Shown here: one piece after another, positions 28,951 through 47,936 of the stretch
Numbering within the stretch: the first letter of the stretch is position 1
How the letters are laid out: the number at the start of each line of letters is the position of its first letter
From: Acanthacorydalis orientalis
Lineage: Eukaryota; Arthropoda; Insecta; Megaloptera; Corydalidae
Direction: 5' to 3'
Assembly: GCA_034766995.1 (NCBI GenBank)
Contig: CM068318.1
Location: 31,089,603 to 31,153,602, forward strand
DNA: 64,000 nt
Translations under genes and position numbers: made by a program
The notes under the pieces: generated by a model
The model's database searches: none
Seen by the model: only the letters and a program-made list of their open reading frames with translations
Told to the model about the DNA's origin: nothing

Positions 28951-29324
28951 ATAAATCATTTTTTCAACTTTTATCCTGTACAGATTAAATAATAAACATT
29001 AAACCATGATCGAAATATTCTTTCTCTGAGTTTGTATTCAAAATTTCTTAGTATGATTTATTTTAGATATTTCATGAAATATTTGCTTGTTTATAACAGT
29101 AAGAATAAAAAAACATTTTTGTATAAGTCATATTACAAGCGTTAGTATATAAATAAAGATATAAAGGAATATATACATTATATATGTATTTTTTTTCTGT
29201 AACTGATAATTGTTTTAAAATCGTTTATAATACTTTGACATAAAAATATATTTATTGAGTTGTTTTTCAATTCATTTAAATAAAAAGTAAGTCTACATAT
29301 CAGCAAGGTTTACTATATACATAC

Positions 29325-29389
<65 letters not shown>

Positions 29390-30146
29390 TTTCACAATTA
29401 AGTGTTATATACATATCTAAATATTATATCTAACATAAACCGGACAGAAGATTCAGTAACTGTATAATAACAATAGTTTTGTTATGTTTTGTTACAATTA
29501 GAGAATACTTAATGTATGTTCTTCGTTGTTGAAACATAATAATGTTGAATAATTGTAATTATTGAGTTAATATTGTACTATATCTATCTATCTATATATA
29601 TATATATATATATATGTAGTGTAAGAATAAGTAAAATTAATTATTGACGCCATTTTTCTAATTCAAAAAAATTTTAATAGTTCAAACAAATTGTAATTTT
29701 ATATAAAATGAATGAACGGGAGTAAATATTACTTATTTTATTTCTGTTTTATATTACTAGTAAAAAATATTAATTCTATTTTTCTTGTTAAAATTATAAT
29801 TTTCGAATGCTTAATGACAGAATTGATAATATATGTATATCTAAATTGTAAATGTTGAGTGTATCGTTTCCAATCTCATGTAAATCTTGTATCTATATAG
29901 CAATACACAACACGCCCACATGTTCTAGCAGCACCTTACCAACACACTAGAACGACATGTTTCACAACGTGAATTCACAATATTATAATATACTGAATGT
30001 GACATATGTACTAAAATTGTGTTGATAAGTGTCAAAATGAAACTGATAAGTGAACGATCAAAGTAATGTTTTTAACATTGAACTCAAGATATGTGTGTAT
30101 ACGACGCGTGTCAATTGTTTACATACCCTAACTACATTTAGAGGAC
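27743..30146. other. Intergenic or upstream region with microsatellites
   Basis: TA arrays lie at about 28392-28440, 28578-28602 (followed by ATT repeats), 28893-28950, 29317-29384 (preceded by CATA repeats) and 29582-29616 (preceded by ATCT repeats). The last 270 bp before 30147 are less AT-rich and could be promoter or 5' UTR for the exon that follows. No coding region was found. Confidence 0.5.
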
Positions 30147-30276
30147 ATGTCATCAAACGTAAAGGATAATTTTTGTAAAACTCCTGTCCCGCTTTCCAAA
30201 TCACCAGCGACCCATTCCAAAATACAAACTGTCATTGTTGCAAATGACGATACTGTGACTCATGACATTACTTTTG
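30147..30276 (+). CDS. Candidate first coding exon, unknown protein
   Basis: The frame opens at GGACATGTCATC, encoding MSSNVKDNFCKTPVPLSKSP, then ATHSKIQTVIVANDD and TVTHDITF. It stops being open just after an excellent donor, TTTTG|GTGAGTAAT. It has 43 codons plus one base, so it ends in phase 1. Codons are varied, unlike the AT-rich background. The N-terminus is hydrophilic with no signal peptide or membrane segment. I do not recognise the family. No partner acceptor exon is apparent within the following 20 kb, which implies a long intron. The candidate exon at 52393-52633 ends in the same phase and could be an alternative first exon of the same gene. Confidence 0.6.
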
Positions 30277-31630
<1,354 letters not shown>

Positions 31631-31705
31631 CATTGGTAGAAAAATAATTGCGATTTATGACCTTCAAATTCATAACAAAAACCGCAATTATTTTCTTACC
31701 GGCCT
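31631..31705. mobile_element. Miniature mariner (about 75 bp), copy 1
   Basis: It is little more than two mariner ends joined: GGTAGAAAAATAATTGCG, then ATGACCTTCAAATTCATAAC, then AACCGCAATTATTTTCTTAC and CGGCC. TA flanks it. The same core occurs inverted at 52889-52962, and the right end matches that of the longer deleted mariner at 60283-60857. It can fold into a near-complete hairpin. Confidence 0.8.
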
Positions 31706-32254
31706 AATAATTTGCTCATATTAAGCATATGTTTTAATTTTATAATTATTCTTCCTAGTATATCCACTTATTTTAAAATTTATTACACACTTTTATTCTC
31801 ATTCAAGATTTATTTATAATGTTACTATTATTATATGACAACGAAGCAATATTTTTATAGTGTTTTATTCGTATTTGTTTTTTTTGGACATTTTTTCGCA
31901 AATTATAATCCGTTTATCAATTTTACTTTTGTGTTTTCATCCAAATAGTTCCTACAGATTCCGTTGTCATTTAATTCAGTTATTTCTTTATATTCAATTT
32001 CTATTTACAAATAGTTGTTTTGAAATATTGTGATACTTAACAGTGTTTATTTTATAATTCTTAATTAATTATATTTTAATAATGATTAATTTAGATAGAT
32101 CTTCAGTCCAAAAAATAGCATTTATTATTGTTTATTTATTAAACCCAACATTTACTTACAAATTATTAATAGTTCCATTTTTTTCTATTTTATCAAACTT
32201 TCGTGTTCTAATTCAACGAATTGATATTATTATCATTAGGAACATTTTATTATT

Positions 32255-32311
<57 letters not shown>

Positions 32312-32319
32312 ATATATAT

Positions 32320-32400
<81 letters not shown>

Positions 32401-33793
32401 CCTGTTTACAAATTTTATAAAAAAAACTAAATGTTGATGTAAAGGAGTAGAATTTTTACGAAAAGCTCTATTATAATTTGGTTATAGAATCATTAAATAA
32501 GTTATAGAAACGTACGGCATCTCTTACAGAAGTAGACTTTTTCCAAAGAGTTTGTTTCTAGAGTCTCTTTAAAGATGTTAAAGAAGTATGCAAAAATTCT
32601 CTCCGTGCGGAACTATTTTTAAAACAATTCCAATTTAGATGATATTGTGTTTTTTTACATATTTTTATCGATTTCTTTTATATATTGAAATCTTATGTTT
32701 TTTAGTTTCTTTTCCAATGAAATGATTTTTCTCGACTCCTCTGTCTTTTGTTTTGTATACAATATTGTCAGGGATTTCAAGTATTAGTTTTGGTATAAAT
32801 CGCTGTTAGTTTGTTGGATACGTATTCTCTATATTCAAAACAATACGATCCAGTTATTTTGTATTTTCAGTGTAAATTAATATAACCTATTATTAATGAA
32901 ATTGAACTTTGATTCACTTCAGTTTTTAATAAATCCTACTTCTAGTTACATTTTTAAATGATGATCAATTGAATTGTCTTCGTTTACGAGAAAAAATGTT
33001 TTCAAAACAATATCATTACCGTCCAATTTTCACATGAATCATTTCTTTGTTTTTTTATCTTATAAAAAGTTTTAATAATTGAATGCGAAGAGGCATATGT
33101 TTTTCTTGTTTTAATTGTAATAAGATTTCTTTTTTTGAAAAACTTGTATTGGATATTCAATTTAAACATTTTATAAATTTTGCTATAGGTATTGTTTTAT
33201 ATATTTCCACTTAGATATAAAAGGAACTAATGGTTTTAAAATCATACCTATTATTTATCAATGAACCAGACTTGTAAACAGAAGTTAAATATTTCTTTTG
33301 GTAACCTTGCTGAAGATTTAAGTCAATTTTGATTTATCCCTCGTTTATTTCATTTTACTTTTTATCTTTATCGTACTTTATTTTTATATATATTTTTATA
33401 TTTTTAGCTGCTTTCTGTTAAAATATTAATGTTATGAATATTTTAATTCAGTAATATAATTTCATTTCTTTAAATTTGATAAATGTCTAGAAATTTTAAT
33501 TATTAAAGATTTACAGTTTAGATTATTTTTTCTTAGTGTTATCAGTTTATTTAGTTCATAACACACTGTTCTATGATATAAAGTTCAATGATCATAGAAA
33601 CGGGAATTGTTTTATGTTATTTATCTAAAAATTAATATTTCATTTTTAGAAAAAAAAAATGTTTTTATAGCCTTATTTCTTATATTATCTTCATTGATAC
33701 TGAAGGATTTCTTGCATTGAAAGTAAAATAAATATATATATATAATAAAAAAACAAATGTGTGTATGTATAAATATATATATATATATATATT

Positions 33794-33846
<53 letters not shown>

Positions 33847-34379
33847 GCATTTCATATTAATAGTTTTGATTCTACATGTTTAAAACCGACATTATGTTTC
33901 TATTATTCGTACTTGAGAAGTTAACACAATAAGAATATTTTTTCTTTGAAACAATTATTTTCAGTTACAATGTTCTACGCTTTATCATTTCTCTTAATAA
34001 AAAATTAATTATAGAATAATAATCGTTCAAAGAATAACATTAGTAATTTATACTGTGTAATAATATTGTGTTATACTCCTTTACGAATCGAGATGCGAAA
34101 TAGTAAATAATTTTCTTTAAATATATGCACATTTTTTGTATGTTAGTATATAAACGTTTTATAATGAATATTTAATCATCGTTTCGTAGTTTTCGATAAC
34201 AATAATCAAAATATGTTAAAATGACCTATAAAATATAAAAATTTATTATTCAATAAAAAACCTGATGTACTTGAAAAAGTTATTCATTTTTATTTGTATC
34301 TTAAAGATTTTTGATTACTGATAAATATGTTAACTGATATGTATTTAAATATTTTTTTAATTGAATGTAATATTTATAT

Positions 34380-34420
<41 letters not shown>

Positions 34421-34450
34421 TATATATAAATATATGTATATGTGTATCTG

Positions 34451-34506
<56 letters not shown>

Positions 34507-35205
34507 CCATTGTTTCCATATTTTAAATATTGATGTTTTTACATTATGCATATCTACTTTTCTTAAAAAAAAGAGAGTAAATTGCTAAACAATAGTTTTC
34601 TAAAAGTATAACAAAATGATTGTATAATATATTAAATGAATTTAAAAAGAAGAATATATTAAATGAATTTTAATATATTTTTCTATTTTTTTTTTATTGA
34701 AAAAATAACTTTTGGTAGTACATGAAATCTATAATTTTTGTAATATTTATCAAGTAATTGATGTTAATTGATGGCATTTACAAATAATTTATTGAAAAAA
34801 AGAAAAATGAGAACTATTTATCGATATAACTTTTTCAACAGTTTTGTACATTTATTTCGTCTTGTTTATACATTTCTTATTTCAACATTGAATAATTCTT
34901 ATCTCGATTTGAAATTAATTTTAAATAAATGAATTGATTATTGTTTATATTATGATGTCTTATTGGTATGTATGTAATCAAATAGAAACCACAATGTGAT
35001 AAGTGTTAACTATAAACAAGTATGGAAATATTTTCTAATTCTTTCTGATAATATTCCATTGGATTCAAAGAGTATTTCTAGCGGATGTTAGAAAAAAATA
35101 ATTTTCTTATAAGTCTAGGATTTTTTAAAAAAATCTCATTTTTAACATTCTTTTTTAAAGTAGTAGAGAAATTTTAATTACCATATATTGTCACTCTATA
35201 CTTGA
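31706..35205. other. Non-coding AT-rich DNA
   Basis: TA arrays with GTATAC-type interruptions lie at about 32258-32400, 33734-33845 and 34376-34503. The frame at 32082-32260 is AT-rich with no recognised content. No gene seen. Confidence 0.6.
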
Positions 35206-35421
35206 CAAATTATTTTTTCATCCCACATACCGCACCAATTTTTTTACAATCAAAAATGCTCAATAAGTTATTATTGATTGTCGTTCATGTGCATTGTGGT
35301 GAGAATGTTATCCTAATGTGCAAAAGCGACAATCAGAAATAATCAATAATAGTTTACTTAATATTTTTGATCTAGAAATTTTTGGTTTCGTTTCTGAGGT
35401 GAAAAAATAATTCATTAGAGA
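35206..35421. mobile_element. Foldback repeat family, copy A
   Basis: Left-arm sequence (AAATTATTTTTTCATCCCAC, then ATCAAAAATGCTCAATAAGT, TATTATTGATT) matches the complement of the right arm (GAATTATTTTTTCACCTC, ATCAAAAATATTAAGTAA, TATTATTGATT). The centre is less AT-rich (TGTGCATTGTGGTGAGAATG). A second copy lies at 40198-40470. Ends are not exact and similarity may extend about 30 bp further on each side. Probably a MITE of unknown superfamily. Confidence 0.6.
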
Positions 35422-35666
35422 AAATGAATTTAGCCACACTGTTAGAACTGTTTGGTGACTCTATCTTTGATCATAAAATACAATCTCTTATATGTTTTAA
35501 TACTCATTTAGCAACCAATGATACTATTATGATGGAAACTGAAGTTTCTTTCAATGAAGGTTCTCAATAGGGTTTTATATTTTCTCTTATTGGTTATAGT
35601 TTATAGTAGCATATAAATATTTCATGAGAAAAAAACTTTGTATTGAAGATAACAACAAAATGAAAG

Positions 35667-35671
<5 letters not shown>

Positions 35672-35726
<55 letters not shown>

Positions 35727-35824
35727 AGATGTGAAAAGAAAGAAATTTAATTAAACAATTAGCTGACTTATTATCATTATCCTCTTATTATCATTATCCT
35801 CTCTTATTATCATTATCCTCTTCA
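35672..35824. repeat. (TA)n array followed by a 17-19 bp minisatellite
   Basis: A TA array at 35672-35724 is followed at 35768-35822 by three copies of TTATTATCATTATCCTC, the middle one with an extra TC. Confidence 0.9.
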
Positions 35825-36867
35825 CAATTCAGCAAATTACAAATTGTTTAATGTATTTTTCATGGTTCGAACAAAAACTGCTATATTTAAATCGGGTAAA
35901 TAGTGTTATGTTATGCTCGTTTATGTAAACGTATATTATTATACCTTTTCTGGAAAATGTGTGATAATTGAACCAATGCATTAGGAAGGAAAGAATGTCG
36001 CGCTGTAAGAAAATATCAATTGTGTTTATCGACAATAAAGTGATCATGTATCACGAGGATCCAGCAGCGGAGGAAATAGTCAAATAATATTTCTTCAAAG
36101 ATGTGTTGAAGTATTTGAAAAAAATCATGTATTCTCTGTTTGTAAAAATTAGTCATTTATTTTGTTGTTTTAAACTGTAATGTGAAGTATGATATTTTTA
36201 TCAGTCTTGATAATTTCATATAACTTTAGATACTCGTAGTATAGTATTCCTTTGTGATTCCACCAGTAAGTTATTGATGGAGTAATAAAAGATTGCTGTA
36301 CGGTTGTTCTTTCACTAAAAGATATGTGTACTCTGCTGTTGCTAATTGCAGAGTAAAATTTTTTTTAAGGAAAGAACATTTTAGACATTAATAATAAAGT
36401 TTCCTCTAATAAAGTGTATTATTTTTCGTGTGACACTTTTTTTGTAAAATATTTATTTTCCGTCTTCAACAATAAAATTATCCAGAAATATTTATTTTTT
36501 GACAACAGATTTAAGAAACGTATTGTAATGCGGTCTTAATTCAATTTGAATTTCAAATAAAGTATTTACTAAATAATAATGTAGTTTTTTGATGAATTAC
36601 ACGTTCATCTTTTGCTTTCCTTGAATTTATAGAAAGAATTAGTTGGAATGGTCGATTATTATTAGATCGTTCAGAAGTCAAAAGACATGTGTACTAAATT
36701 CTTGGTAAAAATATCAATGATTTTAGTTGTAAATAGTTGCTAAACTTCTTTGTTTTCGAAAAGAAGCCTTTTGGTGTCCGCCGATATCATTGCTGATTTA
36801 CAATTTCATCGTAATTTTTGTAATTTTTTTCAGCGGGATTACATTGAAATTAATTTTTGATTAAACT
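35825..36867. other. Non-coding stretch, unassigned
   Basis: The segment at about 35990-36090 is less AT-rich (GATCCAGCAGCGGAGGAAAT) and looks like decayed coding sequence, perhaps transposon-derived, but I could not assign it. The rest is featureless. Confidence 0.35.
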
Positions 36868-36960
36868 AGGGAGCTCTGCCCTCTGCTCGTTTCGCTCGTC
36901 ATCCCCCGTGCTTGCTGCGCTTGCCCACTTGTCAATTGTAAGCATGCACATGTAACCGAA
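36868..36960 (-). repeat. GC-rich dispersed repeat, copy 2
   Basis: This is a GC-rich patch whose complement ends GGGCAGAGCTCCCTAG followed by TTTAA. It is related to 12875-12947 in the ACGAGCGAAACGAGC-like and GGGCAGA..TCCCT blocks. Only about 60-90 bp are clearly shared. Class unknown. Confidence 0.55.
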
Positions 36961-37056
36961 TGAACAATAAACATATCAAATAAATATATCGTCGACATAT
37001 TTATTACGATATGTCAGTACATATCGTATAAATATATAGTCGACGTTATGGATTTA

Positions 37057-37057
<1 letters not shown>

Positions 37058-37135
<78 letters not shown>

Positions 37136-37140
37136 GTATA
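37058..37140. repeat. (TA)n microsatellite
   Basis: A TA array with single ACAT and GTATATG interruptions. Confidence 0.95.
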
Positions 37141-37517
37141 TTGTCTATATAAACATTCTCGCAGATAGATTATTTTTTGCAACGTAGTGTTTTATCAAGT
37201 TTTTGTGGATAATTTTGATTTTATATATATAGAAACATATTCTTCAGTATACATTTTGTAAAAATTACTCAATATACATTTTCTGTTTTTACTGGCAATA
37301 GGAATGTACAGCATATCTTTACATTAATTGGGAGTCAAACGAGCAATATTAAGAATAAAATAGAAATAAATACTATGAATATTATTTTTCTTGTTACTCG
37401 TAATATGATAGTGGCTGTACAACATTTTATCATTGCTTAATTTGTGATCATAATTTATTGGAAAATATTAACAATAAATATTGAAGATGTATTATATTTT
37501 TTTAGTAATTGATATTA

Positions 37518-37869
37518 CAGCAAACCCTCCTATAGCATGGCACTTATATAACACGAATTCGATTTAACACGGTCGAAGAATTGCATCAATATCTCGTATA
37601 GTACGGTGTTTATAACACGGTTTTACATACGAAAAGAGAACGAAATGGGGCAACAATAACGATTAAGACGTACATATGTCGTATATTCTTTAATTATATG
37701 CACTGATATATAGATATATGATATATAGATATGATAGACAAATCTTGTAAGATATGTAGATAGGAACGATATAAAAAATGCATATGAACTTTGAACCTCA
37801 TATAACACTGTTTCATATAACATGATGTTTTTGTGGAACCAGTTAACCGTGCTATATGAGGGTTTGTTG
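37518..37869. mobile_element. Pogo/Tigger-like MITE (352 bp)
   Basis: The left end CAGCAAACCCTCCTATAGCA and the complement of the right end CAACAAACCCTCATATAGCA form an inverted repeat flanked by TA on both sides (37516-37517, 37870-37871). Inside, TATAACACGAATTCGATTTA-type motifs recur near each end. The CAG...AACCCTC start and GATTTAACA-type repeats resemble termini of pogo/Tigger elements. There is no transposase. The frame across it on the minus strand is not supported as coding. Confidence 0.7.
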
Positions 37870-38119
37870 TATTTTAACATTTTCCACGTTTCGTTCTTGT
37901 TTATAAACTGAAAATGTTCTAGTTTTTTTCTTATTTTGTACAATATTTTAAATTTAAGGTTAGATAAATGTCGTACAATTTTTATGCATTATGGGTTTTT
38001 TATATGCTATTTGTTGGAAAATGTTTGAACTAACAATATGCATATCATTTTGATCTTTGCGAAACTATATATGCTTCAAAATTGTAAAAGAAAGGTGAGA
38101 ATTTTAACGAAAACTGATT

Positions 38120-38305
38120 TAAGCTGATTGACTTCCGCACCATCAATTGTCGATCATCGATAGGTGCTGGCCTGCTTGACTGTCTCATCTTTCAAATTGA
38201 AATTTGTCGGAACAAAATTTCGTAAACCACCTGGCATTTTCGTTCTGACAATAGATTCTCACCAAACATTCTACAAAAAGATTTAACATCATCGCCATAT
38301 TGTTA
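38120..38305 (-). pseudogene. Mariner transposase N-terminal fragment
   Basis: The minus strand reads a decayed NEVFGE-like helix (MLNLFVECLV), then ENARWFTKFCSDKFQFER, a stop, and DSQAGQHLSMIDN. This is the order of the DNA-binding region and GRP linker of mariner transposases (RWFTKFRSG..., SGRP..IDD). No inverted repeats were found. A short orphan fragment. Confidence 0.6.
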
Positions 38306-40197
38306 CATTTTTAAAATTCATAAACTGAACAATATTTACATTTTCTTTTTCATGTTCACTAATTAAATGCTGTTTGAAAAGTATTTTCAAATCACATAAC
38401 ATTACTCAAGCAACTATACATGAATACAATTGAAAATATAACTTTTTTGGGCAGACCTTATTTTATGAGTCATTAGTTGTAACGAGTCAAAACACATACA
38501 TAAAGAATAAAATTTCTTTTCTTAAACTTGCCACAGAACATAACAATCATAAAATAGCAAAGATATTTGTTATTTTATACAATTTATTAACTTGGATAAT
38601 ATTTTTTAAAGAATTGAAATTTACTAAAAATTGGTTCATCTTTTTGTGAATATCATATTTTCATTTTCAAATAATATTGGGAGTTGTACTTTAACATTAT
38701 GAATATATTATTATTCTATGAAAAATGATATTATTTTCATAAAATAATATTTGATCAAATTATATTATAAACATATTTTGATTTGCACAGAACATGTACT
38801 GTGATAATTTCAATATTCTTACAAATTGTGATAGTGTAACATTTAAAGAGAAATAAATAAGTTCTGTTTTTCCAATTTCGTAAAACATTAAGTTAATAGT
38901 ATATAAATATTTATATATGTTTATGATTAAATATAAATGTTTATTCGTTAAGACACAATATATGTATTTAGATTTTTTTCGAATATCTTATGTTATATAA
39001 ATGTTTATTAATATTTCACTAAAGTATAATATTATCTTAACAAATTTATTATTATTTTAATAATTCTTTATTTTTCTACCTTTCATTATGACCTAAATAA
39101 TATTAATAACAGTATACTTAACACGTACATTTGAACTTCATTTTAATTTGATAAATATTTATATTTTTATCGAGGAAAAGATAAGATTAATCTCGTAAAC
39201 ATATTTATAAAATTCATAATGAATTTTGCTGTTTTCAATGTATTTATACCACATATTATTATGAAATGTTTGTCGTATTATATATGTATATATCAACCAA
39301 TAATATATTTTAATTTCTGATAAGAATGCCAAATGTTAAAATAATGTATAGAATACGTTTCAAAATACATGTATACCATCAACATTAGTCATCATTTTTA
39401 AACCTAACTGTATACCTTCATAGTTCTTTACTTATGCATTGAACAGCTGTTATGTTATCCCCACTTTATTCCCCTACTTCTATGTTATCGGCCACTGAAC
39501 GTATTTGCCGGCTGAGCTACCTTATTCTTCATTATTTGCACCTGTTATATGTAAGCAAATAAAGTAAATTCTTTGATTTCAATTCTTACTCGTATTTATG
39601 TTTTATTTGTTGATAAATAATTATTCAACAAGTTTCGCTTAGAATAATAGTAGGTAGTAAAAATGTATATCAATTGAAGTTTATTTTAAACTATATATAA
39701 TTATTAAAAAATATTGTTATAAGCGAAAACACTAAATATTTCAGTAAAATAAAAATTCTAATAAATATTAAATTAGAATACAATGTATGTATAACTTAAA
39801 TATATCAATCGAAATAAATAGAATAAATAATTTTACCAGAATTATAATTTTTGGTCTAGTGCCTAAACTCTCTTTCACAAGTTACTCTTACATTTACTCT
39901 CTACACATCACATTTTTTATCATAAAGTTTTTGATAGTTATCTATTGCTTATTGTAATATTGTTTTCAGTACACTTCAATAGTGACTTCATCATTTCTAG
40001 AGTGCTAAGATAAAAGGAAGAAATAATTAGGATTTAGTCTTTTTTGTCTCTTAATTCTCTGAGGGTATGATATCGCCATCGAAATGTATATAATCCATTA
40101 TTAAAATCAGCAATAATCAAGTAGTGAAAATTTTCATGAGAAATATTTTTGTGTTACATGAAAAATAAGAGTCCATTTGTAATAGAGATTTACATTT
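38306..40197. other. Non-coding AT-rich DNA
   Basis: No gene seen. A slightly GC-richer piece at 39430-39560 has no recognised content. The stretch at about 40070-40130 resembles 42846-42900 (CCATCGAAATG ... CAATAATCAA-type blocks) and may be a half copy of the foldback repeat family. Confidence 0.5.
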
Positions 40198-40470
40198 TCA
40201 CAAATTAATTTTTCACTCATCTACATAAAGAAATATGATCAAAAATGTTCAGTAAACTGTTATTGATCATATTCAATTGTTGATGTTGCGCATTTTGATA
40301 GCGTCTCCATTCTCGAAGAACTGAGATAATTCTTTACCTTAGTGGTGATAAGGATGATGTTATCGCTATAATAATGTGCATAATCAACAGTCAAAAATGA
40401 TCAATTATTATTAATTTATCATTTAAATTTAAAAAAGGTTTCATCATGTGTAGGATGAGAAAAAATTCAC
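40198..40470. mobile_element. Foldback repeat family, copy B
   Basis: The left arm (CACAAATTAATTTTTCACTC, GATCAAAAATGTTCAGTAAA, CTGTTATTGAT) matches the complement of its right arm (GTGAATTTTTTCTCATCC ... AATAATAATTGATCATTTTT). It shares the same blocks with copy A at 35206-35421. The centre holds ATGTGCATAATCAACAGTCA. Confidence 0.6.
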
Positions 40471-40510
40471 GTGTGGCAATGAATTTAACTACAGTTCCAA
40501 AACTATATTG

Positions 40511-41233
40511 TGAGAGATTTTACAGTTCATTGAAATTGAAAAAATTCGAATAATCATATTTTCAACATTTTCAATGAATTTATTTTTTAAATCAATAACA
40601 ATAATAATTGTATTTTTTTATTTTTATATAAGAAAACTGAAATGTAGTCATAGATTATTGTAATATTTCAAATATATATATATATTTCTGCAAGTATTGT
40701 TTTGTTGTGAATTAAAGTAAAATTTCATATTAAAAAAATGTTTTTTTTGTACTGTTTTATTAATTATTTTCAAATGTAACAACAAATGTATATCCAATTT
40801 TAATATTATACTAAAATACAATTATAAATGGAAGCTTATAGAAAAATACGTAAAAAATAAAATAATTTTTTAAAAAAATGTATTCATTTTCATTTATTTG
40901 GATTAATACTCAACATTGTACTCGCCAATTTCAACGTACTTGATCCATCGATTAATAAAGAAAAATGAGAAGAATAGAAAAAAAGTTGAAATAGAGACTG
41001 TTTCGAAAAATCATTTATTTTCAGAACAGTTTTCAAGTTTTATATTAAAATATGCTTTGCTTATTACTAATTGAACAATTTGTATATTTGCGTTTTTCTG
41101 GTTTAATATTTCAATTTCGTTTTTTAATCGGGTTTCTTTTTATACCTTACAATTACACATTACTCGTATACCTTACAATTTTTTATATTTTTTTCTATAA
41201 GAATTATGTACTTTGGGTTATAGGAGTCCTTTG

Positions 41234-41278
<45 letters not shown>

Positions 41279-41303
41279 TATATGTATGTATATTGTATAC
41301 AAT
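40511..41303. other. Non-coding AT-rich DNA
   Basis: The frame at 41052-41345 is hydrophobic because it is T-rich and runs into a TA array (41238-41275) and a transposon end. I do not regard it as a gene. Confidence 0.55.
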
Positions 41304-45933
<4,630 letters not shown>

Positions 45934-46143
45934 AAACAATGGAAGAGGTTCGAAAATGCATTACGACTTCATTAACTCAAAGCGGACATCTTTTTTCAGC
46001 AAGGAATTCATCAACTACCCCACAGATGAAACAGTTATACAAAGAATGGGGACCATTTTGAGAATTGAAATGTATTTAATTTTTCCGTAAACATTCATTA
46101 TTTATAAAAAGGGCACGTATAAAATGGCAATTAATTTGTATAC

Positions 46144-46147
<4 letters not shown>
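45934..46147 (+). pseudogene. Mariner-family 3' end with transposase C-terminus
   Basis: Plus-strand codons give RRFENALRLH, a stop, LKADIFFQQGIHQLPHR, a stop, then NSYTKNGDHFEN, a typical mariner C-terminus (FF..GI..LP.RW.K....NGDYF). The following non-coding part (TTTTTCCGTAAACATTCATT, then GGCAATTAATTTGTATACC) matches the complement of 60973-61060, so both are 3' ends of one family. The end runs straight into a TA array. Confidence 0.65.

Positions 46148-46190
<43 letters not shown>
46148..46190. repeat. (TA)n microsatellite
   Basis: A TA array directly after the mariner 3' end. Confidence 0.95.
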
Positions 46191-46192
<2 letters not shown>

Positions 46193-47873
46193 ATATATTT
46201 GAATGAGTAAAACAGCATATTCAAATATTTCTGATATAAAAATATAAGGTATAATATAAAGCATGTGTTTCTGAAGGTAATGAAATTCATAAAAATATCA
46301 TTATTATTGGATTATTGCTCAAATTAGTTATTTTTTGAACATTTAACTGTATTATATTTATTTGCCGATATCAGAAAATGCTTGTTAAGTATAAATGTTA
46401 AATAAAAATAACTTAGTAAGTTTATTCCAACTATTAGTTACAGTTAATAAAAAAGAACGTTATCTTAAACAAGTATATTATTAATGCGATTATATTTTCA
46501 TAGATTTAAAATTTACATATACGGTACATACTCGTACGTACTAGGAGATATTTATTTCATATAATGTTATTTCTTAAACTACTATAGTTTTGCGTATAGT
46601 GGGATACTTAATTTTAAAAGCAACTTCTTGACAATAAAACTCATACTTTGGATTGTGTGAAAAATAGTATCGGTGCATGCAGGGCATATTCATTCTTTAA
46701 ATATTGAAGAAAAAAAAACATAAAAATTAAAAAAATTGAATTTAGACTGAATAGGAATCAAACATCGTAGATTTGAATATATCGAGACACAGAATTCAAA
46801 TGTGATTATATATGTATAGGGTCATTAAACTTAGGCTTCCACACGAAAGTATTTTTTGTTAAAAAAACACAAAAATTAGAAAGAACATGTTATTCCTCGT
46901 TTAGTATTTTAGTTCAATTGTATTGAATGAAATAAAAAAAATACTAAAACTAAATTACTAAACAAAAAATAACTTTGACTTTTCTTAACTCCTACGCCCC
47001 TTTTTAATACTTCCATGTAGAAGTCTGAATTGAATTACTCTATACATTCGAAGTCGGTTATAGCGAGTACGGATATAACAACTTCATGTGTAGTAGACCC
47101 CGTTTTTAGAATAGATAGAAAACTGCCCCGTGCCTTAAAAAAACTATCTATATACATTTCTTTATTATTACATTAATTGAAAAATTGTGTCAACTCAAAC
47201 CTAAAATCTATTTTTGTGGCGAGTAAAGTAAGGAATGCATTTATATTGATTCTAGGTATTTACTAATGTTTTATTTGAATTTTACATTTGTTTATTATTT
47301 TATACATGCGTTATTGCTATTTAATATGTGTATTATATTATATCAAAACTTAGAATCCTATTATAACGATTTATATAGAAAAAGTTAATATCTAGATGTA
47401 ATTCACTTTCTACTGATTTAACGAATAACGGTTATAATGATGGAATATAGTCGATCTTCTGTATTCATTATTATCGAGTTTGACTGTATCTATTTACCAA
47501 ACTATATAGTCTGTTATATATCTAAATATTTAAATTTAACAGTTACTGTTTTGCAAAACAAATATTCTGGGTTTAATAATGAGGAAGAATGTGTCACTTC
47601 CATCAAAATGATTAGTTAAAAGCAATCATTTCTTTTTAAAGCTGTATTTGTGCTATGATGGACATATTCCGGTTGGAAATACTAAAAAAATATAAAGAAT
47701 GGAAAATATATAAAAAAGTTAAAAATATATAAAGTAATAAAATTTGATTCGAGTAAAAATCGAACATTATGGTGGCGTTTAAACACATCGAAGGCTAATA
47801 TCATATTGCGGAGCCATGATGTTTGTGAATAGAGAGTAATAGATGTAAGATTTTATAACTTCTCTTTAGAACT

Positions 47874-47875
<2 letters not shown>
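46191..47875. other. Non-coding DNA
   Basis: No gene supported. The patch at 47040-47130 (GGTTATAGCGAG, ATATAACAACTTC) resembles internal motifs of pogo-type MITEs but has no clear ends. Confidence 0.45.

Positions 47876-47933
<58 letters not shown>
47876..47933. repeat. (TA)n microsatellite
   Basis: A pure TA array ending two bases before the left terminus of the Tc1-like element. Confidence 0.95.

Positions 47934-47935
<2 letters not shown>

Positions 47936-47936
<1 letters not shown>

Noticed and set aside
35840..36090. Less AT-rich block suggesting decayed coding sequence
   Set aside because: Neither strand gives a recognisable protein, so it is left unassigned.
46800..47130. Possible foldback or pogo-type repeat
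   Set aside because: Short motifs only. The arms do not pair convincingly and no target duplication is visible.
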